From positions 1-64,000 of the forward strand of contig CAZLTN010000006.1 in assembly GCA_964562455.1 (NCBI GenBank): a stretch of 64,000 bases of DNA, in the 5' to 3' direction. Shown one piece after another: positions 26,577-35,317 of the stretch. The notes below the pieces were generated by a model. It was not told the origin of the DNA and did no database searches. It saw nothing but the letters and a program-made list of their open reading frames with translations. Source of the stretch: Ravibacter sp964562455 (GTDB lineage Bacteria; Bacteroidota; Bacteroidia; Cytophagales; Spirosomataceae). Position 1 is the first letter of the stretch, and each line of letters opens with the position of its first letter. A program made the position numbers and the translations under genes.

Positions 26577-28964
26577 CTAACCTTCGTCTCCGCCGTCTTT
26601 CATTTCCTGTAGAGAATCCTTGCTGGACTTTTTCCTGTTGAGCCGGTAATTGAAGGTAAGCAGGAACTGTCTTCCCCGCCATAGGAAGTCGGAATTCGAA
26701 TAAAACTCCGGCTGATCCACAATGGTTCTCCATCTGCGCGTCTGGAACAAATCCTGGACACTGAAAATAACGGTCCCTTTACCTTTAAAAACATCCCTGG
26801 CCAACCCCAGGTCGATGTTGTAGGAAGGCAATTGCTTTCCCTGGAGCGTGATCTGCGCGCCGCGGTAGTTGATTCCGGCCTGGAAATCCCATTTTTTAAG
26901 AAGTGTCATTTTTGATGTGAACCTCCCCATCCAGGAATACGTGTCGCTTCCATAGCTCCTGCCTTCGTGCGTCCCTTCCGTAATGGCTCTGAAAAAATTG
27001 AAATTACCGTTCATTTTCCACCATCCGTTAACAGTCAGCGAGCCGTTAAATTCCAGGCCGTAAGCGTTCTGAGTGGAAAGGTTAACGGGGAATACACGGT
27101 TGAAGCCTACCGAATCGACCATCGTGATCCGCTGGATAACCCCGGTCCGGTACCGGTAGTATACGCTGCCCAGCAGCGAAGCATTGTCCCAATTGGCAAG
27201 GTAGCCGGCTTCCATCGAGTTGGTGTATTCAGGATTGAGGTCGGGATTTCCAACCCGGAGCGAGCGGTTGTTGCTGTAGCCCGAAAAAGGAAGCAGGTCG
27301 CGGAACCATGGCCTGCTTAAACGACGGCTGTAGCTCAATTGCACAGACTTATCATCGGGGAGTTGGTAGGAAAGGTGAACGCTCGGGAAAATATTGAAAT
27401 AAGTCCTGTGATTTCTCTCTCCCGTTTCGGGCAGCGAGGTGGCAATATCCGAAAACTCACCTCTGAGGCCGCCTTGTACAGAAAATTTACCAAAATGCTC
27501 GCCGGCCATCAGATAGGCTGCATGGATACGCTCATCATAGACCAGGTTATTATCATATTGCGGCAAAACGCTCCACCTGCCCGACTCTCCAAGCTCTTCC
27601 ACGGTAAAATCATTGACAATCTTCCTTGAATTGCTCTTAATACCGGCTTCCCATTTCCCTCTATTCCCGAAAGGATGAACGTAGTCTACCTGTATTAGGA
27701 AATTCCGCTCATCTTCCGTGTTGGAAGATTTCTGCAACAGATCGGGCGCAACTGTACTGGTCTGTAAAAAGTCCGCCAGCTCGAGCTCCCGGCTGTCGAT
27801 AAGTTTTACATCGGCAGTTAGGGTATGCCCCTTTCGTTCAAATTCCTTCTTATAGGAAATAGAAGCTTCGATATTGGTCTCAGGTTCAGATTCTATCTCC
27901 GATCTTACACTCCTCCTGAACAATATGTTGTTCTCGTCGTAGTCATTGAATTCATACCGGCTATTGTTCTTTCCTCTTCCCGTCCGGTACAATACTGCTG
28001 CCCCCAGGAATTCATTGTCGTTCAGATAATACTCCATACCTCCGCGCAACAGGTGCGACCTGCTCTGCCGCTGGCGCGAGTTGTTTTCACGGTAGGAAAA
28101 GAGCGAATCGGGCGTCATAAACTTCTGGTAGGAGCTTCCGCCTCCCTTTGTCGTACGCAGGTTGTAGCCGTAAGTCCCGAAAAAATTAAAGCGCTCCGTG
28201 CGGTAATTCAGATCAAAGCTGCCACCGTAATTCAACGGGTACCCCAGATTGAGAGAGAAAGCGCCGTTGAACCCCTGGTTGACATTCTTTTTCAGGACGA
28301 TATTGATAATACCCACCTCTCCTTCCGCATCATACCGCGAAGAAGGATTCGTAATGACCTCTATCCGATCGATCATATTTCCCTGCAGAAGCCTCAATGC
28401 GTCCGGGCTCCCGATACCGGTTAGCCCCGAGGGCCTCCCGTCGATCAGTATCCTGACGTTCTCGCTCCCTCTTAAGCTCACGACACCTTCCGGATCGACC
28501 GATACCGAAGGAACATTATTGAGGATATCGACCGCCGACCCGCCAATGCTTGCCAGGTCGCTCCCTACATTGAAAACCCGCTTGTCCAGGTCAAGCTGCA
28601 TCTGGCTGCGTTCGCCCTGGACAATAACTTCTTCCAGCGTCGTCACATCAGGCAGAAGCCTGATCCGGCCCAGGTCGGCGATGGAATTGTTTATCCTGAT
28701 ACCGTATACAGCCCTTTCGCGGAACGATACTACCGTGATTTTCGCAAAATAGCTGCCGTTTTCCAGCGGAATAAAAAAAGATCCGTTCCCGTCGGCCGGT
28801 GCACCGGTTACACGTGAAGAATCCGGGAGCCTGAAAACCGCTACATTGCCAAAAGGTATTTCTCCACCGTTTTCATCCAGTATGGTCCCCTTCACACCTC
28901 CACTCTGAGCAGGTAAAAACCGGGGTAACAAAAACGACAAAATAAGATATGGGAAAAATTTCAT
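26577..28964 (-). CDS. Outer-membrane beta-barrel family receptor with TonB plug domain
   Basis: Predicted outer-membrane TonB-dependent-type receptor. The 795-residue protein starts with a signal peptide (RFLPAQ), then a carboxypeptidase-regulatory-like beta-sandwich (GGVKGTILDENGGEIPFG), a plug domain with ILNNVPSVSVDPEGVVSLRG and RIEVITNPSSRYDAEGEVGI, and a long barrel of the OMP_b-brl_3 type. It is smaller than SusC and has no SusD partner, so it probably imports a small ligand such as a siderophore or peptide, or acts in export; the ligand is not determinable. It converges with the GH78-like gene (5-base gap). Confidence 0.9.
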   Translation of the reverse strand: MKFFPYLILSFLLPRFLPAQSGGVKGTILDENGGEIPFGNVAVFRLPDSSRVTGAPADGNGSFFIPLENGSYFAKITVVSFRERAVYGIRINNSIADLGRIRLLPDVTTLEEVIVQGERSQMQLDLDKRVFNVGSDLASIGGSAVDILNNVPSVSVDPEGVVSLRGSENVRILIDGRPSGLTGIGSPDALRLLQGNMIDRIEVITNPSSRYDAEGEVGIINIVLKKNVNQGFNGAFSLNLGYPLNYGGSFDLNYRTERFNFFGTYGYNLRTTKGGGSSYQKFMTPDSLFSYRENNSRQRQSRSHLLRGGMEYYLNDNEFLGAAVLYRTGRGKNNSRYEFNDYDENNILFRRSVRSEIESEPETNIEASISYKKEFERKGHTLTADVKLIDSRELELADFLQTSTVAPDLLQKSSNTEDERNFLIQVDYVHPFGNRGKWEAGIKSNSRKIVNDFTVEELGESGRWSVLPQYDNNLVYDERIHAAYLMAGEHFGKFSVQGGLRGEFSDIATSLPETGERNHRTYFNIFPSVHLSYQLPDDKSVQLSYSRRLSRPWFRDLLPFSGYSNNRSLRVGNPDLNPEYTNSMEAGYLANWDNASLLGSVYYRYRTGVIQRITMVDSVGFNRVFPVNLSTQNAYGLEFNGSLTVNGWWKMNGNFNFFRAITEGTHEGRSYGSDTYSWMGRFTSKMTLLKKWDFQAGINYRGAQITLQGKQLPSYNIDLGLARDVFKGKGTVIFSVQDLFQTRRWRTIVDQPEFYSNSDFLWRGRQFLLTFNYRLNRKKSSKDSLQEMKDGGDEG

Positions 28965-29142
28965 TATAACGTCTTGCCTAACAGTCGTATAAAGCTACGA
29001 AACAAGGAGGCGCTATGCCGGTCATATTAACAAATGTTAGGAAACAGGCAACGTCTATAGGAAAACCTGTATTTTACATTATTCCGCTGCAATTAACAGC
29101 TAAATGATTTAATTTTAGTGCATCCGCACAGAACAAGTCTAC

Positions 29143-31194
29143 ATGCTGATGAAATACCTCCTGCTGATCCTGACTATATTTCCCGCACTCGCATGGGCTC
29201 AAACCGGCGACTCTCTGCTTAATGCATTGAAAGGCCAGGCTCCTTCCGATACCGCCAGGGTCAACACCCTCAACGCCCTGGGCCACGCTTACTGGATGAG
29301 CGGTGAAGATTCGCTCGCGAAAATTTATTGTCTCGAAGCAATCGGCCTTGCTAAAAAGCAGGGCTTCCTCAAGGGCGAAGCAAATGCGCGGTTTCAGTTC
29401 GTCAGGATTGAAATGGACATCCTCGACCAGGTTGACGAAGCCTATGCGCACCTGGACACCGTCGACCGCAAGGCGCGCGAAGCAGGCGACGAGCTCACTG
29501 CGGGAATTTCTTTTTTCAGAAGGGCGCAATTGGTTTCCATGACTGAGATGGATCGCCCGGAGCCCGTCGACTCCCTGTTTAATCTTGCTTTAAACATTTT
29601 CCAGAAAAAAAATTCCAAGTATTGGGAAGCGATGGTCTACCAGGAAAAAGCGGGAATGCTTGGCTGGGAGGGGAAATATGCCCAGTCGATAGACCTTTAC
29701 ATAAAAGCCCGTAAAATACTGGAGTCGCTGGGAGATGAAAAAGCCCTGAGGGCGACACTTCCCAATCTCGGGGTTAATTATACCCAGGTCGAAATGTATA
29801 AGGAAGCGCTTGAATGTTTCGATAAAGCCGAACAAATCGCACGGAAGAGTAACGACGTAAGGGTACTGGCCTTTCTTTACAACCAGAAAGGCGATCTGTT
29901 TAAAAAACAAAACGATCTGAAGAAAGCACTGGCTTCGTATACGGAAGCAGCGAAAATCTACGAGAGCACTGCCTCCGCGCAGTTTTTAACTTCCGCCTAT
30001 GCCCGGATCAGCGATGTCTATTTTAAATTGGGCGACTACACCCGGGCATGGACCTTTAACCAGCGCTCAGACAGCGTATTCAAAGCCCATAACCCCGGCA
30101 ACGCACTCTACCATTTTACGCAGATCAACTACGGGAACCTTTACCTTCAGCAGAAAAAATACCGGGATGCTATCCAAACCGCCGGCAGGGGGCTGAACTG
30201 GATAGAGGAATCGAGCGAAATGCTGAATGAGAGAAGCAATTATCTCAGGCAGCTCAGTGAAGCCTATAAAAATCTGGGCAATTACCCGCTGGCCTACGAC
30301 TATTACGTCAGGTATAAAGCTGCTTCCGACAGCCTTCTCAATGACGAATCCCGTCAGCGGATCATGGCTTCCAATATGAATTATGAGCTGGATAAGATGA
30401 AGTCCGATAAAGAACTTGAAATACAACAGTTGGAAAACAAACAGCTCTTACAAACCAGGAATATGCTCATACTGGCGGGAATCACCGCAATTCTTATTCT
30501 CGCTTATATCTTATGGGCCAACCGGAGGTTAAGGAAATACAACGAGCAGCTCGTCAATAAAAACCGCGAAATCGAAATGGCGCTCGACCGCGGGCAGAAA
30601 ATAGAGCGCCGCCGCGTGGCTTCCGAGCTGCACGATAACCTGAATACCAAGCTCGCCGCTCTCAGGTGGAGCCTGGAAAGCATGGATACTGAAAACTGGG
30701 ACGGATTTAACCAGTCACTTCATAAAAAGCTCCTCGAGATGGCAAATGAGGCTTATAAAGATGTGCGCCTCATATCGCATAATATGCTGCCGCCTGAGCT
30801 GGAGCAATACGGGCTTCCGGCCTCCTTTACCCAGTTGACCAGGAAACTGAATGAGCTCGGAGACATCATGTTTGATTTCGAAGAGCACAATATGTACAAG
30901 CGCCTTTCCAGGAACGAAGAGCACCAGCTCTACAATGTGGCTCTCGAAGCCATCAACAACACCCTCAAACACGCGCAGGCCCGGCACGTCCGCATCCGGA
31001 TTTCCATAGCTGAAAATAATTTCGCCATGAGCATCAGGGACGACGGCAAAGGCATTGAAGATACCAGTATAAGGAACGGAATGGGATTCCATAATATCAC
31101 CAACCGTGTCGAATCGATCGGGGGCAAATTACAGATTCAATCTGCACCCGGTGAAGGTACTACGATATCTGTTAGCCTTCCTTTGGCAGGATAG
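29143..31194 (+). CDS. TPR-containing sensor histidine kinase (HisKA_3, NarX/LytS-like output)
   Basis: The 683-residue protein begins with a signal peptide (a second ATG two codons in gives MKYLLL). About 10 TPR-like helical repeats occupy residues 30-400 and would lie in the periplasm. A coiled coil and one TM (NMLILAGITAILILAYILWA, about 437-456) lead into a HisKA_3 domain with H497 in ERRRVASELHDNLNTKL, and a HATPase_c domain with NNTLKHAQA and DDGKGIED...GMGFHNI. Kinases of this type normally act on NarL/LuxR-type regulators; none is encoded beside it, so it is an orphan here. A hairpin follows the stop. Confidence 0.9.
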   Translation: MLMKYLLLILTIFPALAWAQTGDSLLNALKGQAPSDTARVNTLNALGHAYWMSGEDSLAKIYCLEAIGLAKKQGFLKGEANARFQFVRIEMDILDQVDEAYAHLDTVDRKAREAGDELTAGISFFRRAQLVSMTEMDRPEPVDSLFNLALNIFQKKNSKYWEAMVYQEKAGMLGWEGKYAQSIDLYIKARKILESLGDEKALRATLPNLGVNYTQVEMYKEALECFDKAEQIARKSNDVRVLAFLYNQKGDLFKKQNDLKKALASYTEAAKIYESTASAQFLTSAYARISDVYFKLGDYTRAWTFNQRSDSVFKAHNPGNALYHFTQINYGNLYLQQKKYRDAIQTAGRGLNWIEESSEMLNERSNYLRQLSEAYKNLGNYPLAYDYYVRYKAASDSLLNDESRQRIMASNMNYELDKMKSDKELEIQQLENKQLLQTRNMLILAGITAILILAYILWANRRLRKYNEQLVNKNREIEMALDRGQKIERRRVASELHDNLNTKLAALRWSLESMDTENWDGFNQSLHKKLLEMANEAYKDVRLISHNMLPPELEQYGLPASFTQLTRKLNELGDIMFDFEEHNMYKRLSRNEEHQLYNVALEAINNTLKHAQARHVRIRISIAENNFAMSIRDDGKGIEDTSIRNGMGFHNITNRVESIGGKLQIQSAPGEGTTISVSLPLAG

Positions 31195-31237
31195 TTTACT
31201 TTTAGAGAAACTCCGCACTTAATTTGCTCTAAGTAAA
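31195..31237 (+). terminator. Possible terminator hairpin after the TPR kinase gene
   Basis: TTTACTT-TT-AGAG (31195-31207) can pair with CTCTAAGTAAA (31227-31237), 11 bp with a 2-nt bulge, followed by TTTTAAGTTTT. It begins directly at the end of the kinase gene and separates it from the yceI gene. Confidence 0.4.
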
Positions 31238-31325
31238 TTTTAAGTTTTATAGGCGAACATTGAACCCTATTCTCTATTATTGTGTTCTCAGACATTATAT
31301 GTAACTACAATTAATTTCACAAACT

Positions 31326-31955
31326 ATGAAAAGAGTATTGTTATTAGCCGGAATGAGCGCATTTTTATTTGCAGCGTGCGTTGGTAATCCGGAAGGTGAA
31401 AAAGCAGAAACAACTGAAGCCGCAGAAGCTACTTCGGCCGAGGGAACGGAACTTACGGTAAATACTGCCGCTTCTACCGTTGAATGGCATGGAAAAAAGG
31501 TAACCGGCCAACACAACGGAGACGTGCAGATTAAAGAAGGTAATGTCACTGTAAAAGACGGAAAGCTGACCGGCGGCAAAATTGTAATCGACCTTAATAC
31601 TATAAACGACAAGGACCTTGAAGGGGAATTCAAAGGCAAACTGGAGGGTCACCTGAAAAGCGAGGACTTCTTTGATGTAGCCAACCACCCGGAGGCCACT
31701 TTGGAAATAACAGACGTAAAAGACGGAGCTGAAGCCGGTACAATTGTAGTATCTGCCAACCTCACGATTCGTGGTATTACCAAAAATATCACTTTCAACG
31801 CCAACGTCGCCGAAGCTACAGATACTACTTTCAAAGCAAACGCAGATTTCAACATCGAACGTGAAGACTGGAATGTATCTTATGCCGGTAAGCCTGATGA
31901 CCTGATCAGCAAGCAGATCAACTTCAAAATCGCGCTTGAGGCTGCGGCTATATAA
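31326..31955 (+). CDS. YceI family lipoprotein
   Basis: Lipocalin-like protein that binds an isoprenoid-type lipid in studied homologues; the role in this organism is unknown. The 209-residue protein has a lipoprotein signal ending FLFAAC, then an acidic Ala/Glu/Thr-rich linker (about 23-42) and the YceI domain: STVEWHGKKVTGQHNGDVQI, LEGHLKSEDFFDVANHPEAT, and DFNIEREDWNVSY. It is a single-gene unit between two hairpin or repeat structures. Confidence 0.92.
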   Translation: MKRVLLLAGMSAFLFAACVGNPEGEKAETTEAAEATSAEGTELTVNTAASTVEWHGKKVTGQHNGDVQIKEGNVTVKDGKLTGGKIVIDLNTINDKDLEGEFKGKLEGHLKSEDFFDVANHPEATLEITDVKDGAEAGTIVVSANLTIRGITKNITFNANVAEATDTTFKANADFNIEREDWNVSYAGKPDDLISKQINFKIALEAAAI

Positions 31956-32002
31956 AGGAAACAGTCAAACTTTTTCCAGGCCGAAAACGGTTCCTCTCCG
32001 CC

Positions 32003-34270
32003 ATGGAGGGTAGCCCGGCCGGTCAACTCTGTGCCCTTCGCGACTTTATGGTTATTTTTACCGCAAAGTCACGAAGGGCACTGTTCTTTTTGTACCGGAC
32101 ATTACTTACTTTTCTCACGTTATATTTTCATTTAAACGTTCAGGCTTTGATACGATTCTATACGCAGCTGGTTCGTCTGTCTTCTTTTGCCACTGCCGCC
32201 GGAGGGGCGGCCGTTTTTTCTTGCGGACCATTTACTTTTCCGGCATCTGCGATTGGCCAAAACTTCGCTGCCCGTTGTCTTTTAGGACTCCTGATCATTT
32301 CTTTTTACCTTACTGGTACCCCGGTCTCCGCCCAGCGGTTTTACTCGGTAGTTTTCAACCAGCTCCCACAGAATTATCAGCTTTACCCACGGAATGAAAA
32401 GAACGAGGCGGAAGTACCTGTCTCGGGTACAATAGAAGTCCAGGGCTACAGTCACATGTCTGTTATCGTAACCCGCAATGATTCCCGCATCCGGTACATC
32501 AAGGCGCCTATCACTTATAAAGGAGACATCGGGTCGTTTTCTGCCGGCAGCACTACAATCAAAGCGGAACTGGCTAACTACAAATTTGCGGTATACGCAT
32601 GCAAAGCTGCCGATTCCGTCCTGATCGTATCGCGGGAAAAGGTAGTCTGCGGCGATGCTTTCGTAATAATGGGGCAGTCCAATTCAACCGGCTTCTTTGC
32701 GGAAAGCGAAATGAGCGATTACTGCAGGACTTTCGGTGTCGCCACAGGTACTCTTAACACTGAAAATTATAATCCGGCCGATACGCTATGGGCCATGTCC
32801 AACCAGTCGGCAGCAACAAGCGTGGGGTCTATGGGACTTGAGATCCAGAAGCGGCTAGTCGAGCAGAGCGGTATCCCTAATTGCCTCATCAACGCCGGTT
32901 TTCACTGGTCTTCTGCATTCTCCCATGCCATACGGAATGAAAATAACCCGGCAGATCTTACCAACGGTTATGGCAGGATGCTGTACCGCGTTCAGAAATC
33001 GGGTGTCGCCTCCGTCTGCAGGGCGTTCCTTTACCGCCAGGGAGAAACCGAAGCCTATAATGAAGGCTGGAACTGGGAAGAAAATTTCGACAAGCTGTAC
33101 CATAATCTGAAAACCGACATACCGGCAATCAGGAAAATGTACGTATTCCAGATCGACATCATATATTATCCTTCTTCGACAGGAACCATAATCCGGGATT
33201 ACCAGCGCAGGCTACCTGGTATTTACACAGATATCCGCTCGCTGGCGACTGTCGGCACAAAGGAATTCGACGGGCTCCACTATGGCCGGGGAGGCAATAT
33301 CCAAAGCGGATTCGAAGTCTCGAGGCTGATCAACAGGGATTTCTACAACCTGGAAGATACGCTCCAGATAAACTCTCCGGATATTAAAAAAGTCTTTTAC
33401 AAAAACGGCGAAAAGAAAGAGCTGGTACTCGTATTTGATAATGACCAGGAACTGGTATACCCCGGTCCGTATCAGCCGAACGGCTCGGTAACCCTGGATA
33501 TCAAAGACTTTTTCTACCTTGACGGCGGCGCAGGAGCTGTCGGCTCAGGAAAAGCCGACGGAAACCGGGTCGTGCTGACGTTGAAAGCATCTCAAAACGC
33601 CTCCCATCTGACCTATTTGCCTCCTTTCCTTGAACAAGGCGGCAGCTACTATCCTTTTACCGGCCCGTTCATCACCAACGGAAAAGGAATGCGTGCTTTT
33701 ACCTTTTACCAGGTGCCGATAGGGAATGCGCTCGGTACGCCGGTACTCTCTGCTACCACCGATCTTGTTTCGGTCGACCTCAAATGGGATGCCGTTTCCG
33801 GAGCTGAGTCATATGTCCTGCAACGGAAGAAAGACAACGAAAACAGGTGGACCACGATCGGGACTTTCGGCATAAATACCACCAATTACAAGGATACGCC
33901 TGTCAATAGCGGGGGTACTTTGTCGTACCGTATCAAAGCCGTAAGCAGCAGCTCAGAATCTGGAGACTACGGGCTCACTAATGTCAGTTTCCCCCTGATA
34001 GCCGCTACGGAAAAAGAAAACATACCGGGTGTCCTGGTCTATCCCAACCCACTGAGACCGGGCATCCAGCTCACCATAGAGCTGGATGAGCCGACGGCCG
34101 GTACGCTTTCTGTATATGACGCCCTGGGGCGTAATGTCGACCGCTTCGAATTCCCCGAAAACACCAGTATGATCAAAATTCCGCCCCGCAATTGGGTGCA
34201 TGGACTTTACCTGCTACAATTTGAATCGGGGAAAGGCCGGTTTGTAAAAAAAATAATGACGGAACGATGA
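32003..34270 (+). CDS. T9SS-sorted SGNH-type esterase (sialate O-acetylesterase-like) with FnIII domain; start unresolved
   Basis: The coordinates are the longest open frame. The signal peptide (CLLGLLIISFYLTGTPVSA) ends at residue 110, so the first ~80 residues are unlikely to be real: they overlap a 22-bp inverted-repeat element (32031-32081). There is no in-frame ATG between 32045 and the mature part; candidates are TTG near 32147 or ATT at 32252. The mature protein has an esterase domain with the SGNH block I GQSN (VIMGQSNSTGFF), a fibronectin type III domain (about 575-665), and a C-terminal type IX sorting domain (VYPNPLRPG to FVKKIMTE). It is predicted to be a cell-surface or secreted carbohydrate esterase. 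A strong terminator overlaps the stop codon. Confidence 0.78.
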   Translation: MEGSPAGQLCALRDFMVIFTAKSRRALFFLYRTLLTFLTLYFHLNVQALIRFYTQLVRLSSFATAAGGAAVFSCGPFTFPASAIGQNFAARCLLGLLIISFYLTGTPVSAQRFYSVVFNQLPQNYQLYPRNEKNEAEVPVSGTIEVQGYSHMSVIVTRNDSRIRYIKAPITYKGDIGSFSAGSTTIKAELANYKFAVYACKAADSVLIVSREKVVCGDAFVIMGQSNSTGFFAESEMSDYCRTFGVATGTLNTENYNPADTLWAMSNQSAATSVGSMGLEIQKRLVEQSGIPNCLINAGFHWSSAFSHAIRNENNPADLTNGYGRMLYRVQKSGVASVCRAFLYRQGETEAYNEGWNWEENFDKLYHNLKTDIPAIRKMYVFQIDIIYYPSSTGTIIRDYQRRLPGIYTDIRSLATVGTKEFDGLHYGRGGNIQSGFEVSRLINRDFYNLEDTLQINSPDIKKVFYKNGEKKELVLVFDNDQELVYPGPYQPNGSVTLDIKDFFYLDGGAGAVGSGKADGNRVVLTLKASQNASHLTYLPPFLEQGGSYYPFTGPFITNGKGMRAFTFYQVPIGNALGTPVLSATTDLVSVDLKWDAVSGAESYVLQRKKDNENRWTTIGTFGINTTNYKDTPVNSGGTLSYRIKAVSSSSESGDYGLTNVSFPLIAATEKENIPGVLVYPNPLRPGIQLTIELDEPTAGTLSVYDALGRNVDRFEFPENTSMIKIPPRNWVHGLYLLQFESGKGRFVKKIMTER
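32031..32081. repeat. 22-bp inverted repeat of the CACGAAGGGCAC type
   Basis: Left arm 32031-32052 and right arm 32060-32081 are complementary at 19 of 22 positions around a 7-nt loop (GTGCCCTTCG...CGAAGGGCAC). It shares the CCTTCGTG / CACGAAGG core with the element at 58.4 kb. It lies in the 5' part of the open frame of the esterase gene. Confidence 0.7.
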
Positions 34271-34283
34271 GCGTCATTTTTTT
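34255..34283 (+). terminator. Intrinsic terminator of the T9SS esterase gene
   Basis: AATGACG (34255-34261) pairs with CGTCATT (34272-34278) around a 10-nt loop that contains the TGA stop, followed by an uninterrupted T-run. This is the best intrinsic terminator seen in the window. Confidence 0.65.
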
Positions 34284-34572
34284 CTGACAAAGATTTTTGT
34301 AAATCGCCGATGGTATTATCAGCCGCGCACAATTGAAGCAGATGCGCGGCTAGACCTTGGAGGGGATATTAAACCGAGACCCACCAGAGCCCCTACCTAC
34401 ATCTTTATGACAAAACCTCCCACCTGTATTTGGAAGACAGCATAAAAATCCTGCCGGTATTCAACTTTTTTTCTTCCTGTGTAATTTTTACCACCGGAAA
34501 ACTGTTATTTAACTTGAGTCCCGGAAAATAGCCGGATTATTTATATTGACTACCTGATTAACCGACAAACGA
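34284..34572. other. Intergenic region with a GC-rich hairpin
   Basis: About 290 bases between the esterase and thioredoxin-like genes with no open frame of note. It contains a perfect 9-bp inverted repeat AGCCGCGCA (34321-34329) / TGCGCGGCT (34343-34351) with a 13-nt loop. No known RNA family is recognisable; it could be a repeat remnant or a small RNA. Confidence 0.45.
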
Positions 34573-35130
34573 ATGTTCAGACTGGCTGGTGCGGCTTTCT
34601 TAGCGCTTATATTTATAACCGGGTTATCGTCTTTCGACCTCCCTGTGCCGGCTCCTGCCGATAAAAAAGCCAAAGTAAACTGGGTGACACCTGAGGAAGC
34701 CTATGCCCTCAACACAAAAGAGCCGCGTAAGATACTCGTCGACCTCTATACCGACTGGTGCGGCTGGTGCAAGGTAATGGACCGCGAAACCTATGCCAAA
34801 GCGGAAATCGCTGAATATATCAACAAAAATTACTATCCGGTCAAATTCAACGCCGAGCAACGCCAGAGCATTAAGCTGGGAAACAGGAGCTATCATTTCA
34901 TGGCTCAGGGCAAAGGAGGGATCCATTCGTGGGCCATGACCCTAAGCAACAACCAGCCAAGCTTCCCTACGACTGTCTTTATTGACGAAAACTTTAAAGT
35001 CATCCAGCCCGTGGCCGGATATATCAAGCCCACAGAATTTTACCAGATCGTAACCTATATCGGCGGCGATCACTACAAAAAAGAGCCTTACGAAGGCTAT
35101 CTTAAAGGCACTTTCGGCCAGTTGTACTGA
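34573..35130 (+). CDS. Exported thioredoxin-like protein with CGWC active site
   Basis: Predicted periplasmic thiol-disulfide protein. The 185-residue protein has an N-terminal hydrophobic signal (about 5-20) and a thioredoxin fold with WCGWCKVMD, giving redox cysteines C63 and C66. The cis-proline loop is PSFPTTVFIDE near residue 137. The CGWC form is typical of the DUF255/Thioredoxin_7 group rather than classical CGPC thioredoxin; the substrate is unknown. The gene stands alone. Confidence 0.85.
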   Translation: MFRLAGAAFLALIFITGLSSFDLPVPAPADKKAKVNWVTPEEAYALNTKEPRKILVDLYTDWCGWCKVMDRETYAKAEIAEYINKNYYPVKFNAEQRQSIKLGNRSYHFMAQGKGGIHSWAMTLSNNQPSFPTTVFIDENFKVIQPVAGYIKPTEFYQIVTYIGGDHYKKEPYEGYLKGTFGQLY

Positions 35131-35263
35131 TCCGGACAAATATACGGGCCGGTTGATCCGGGGCATATCCACCCCTTAAAATTGAACTTATTCTATTGTC
35201 CCGGGGAAATCCTGCACTTTTCAAATATTTAACTTTTCAAATATTCGAACTTCTTCGTAATAG

Positions 35264-35295
35264 TTGCGTATTTCGATAGCAATACATTAATTTTG
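35264..35295 (+). promoter_or_regulatory. Bacteroidota promoter of the MFS transporter gene
   Basis: TTG at 35264-35266 and TAATTTTG at 35288-35295 match the -33/-7 consensus (TTG, 21-base spacer, TAnnTTTG). The ATG is 22 bases after the -7 element, giving a short leader. Confidence 0.6.
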
Positions 35296-35317
35296 TATCG
35301 GATTACACATAATTGCT

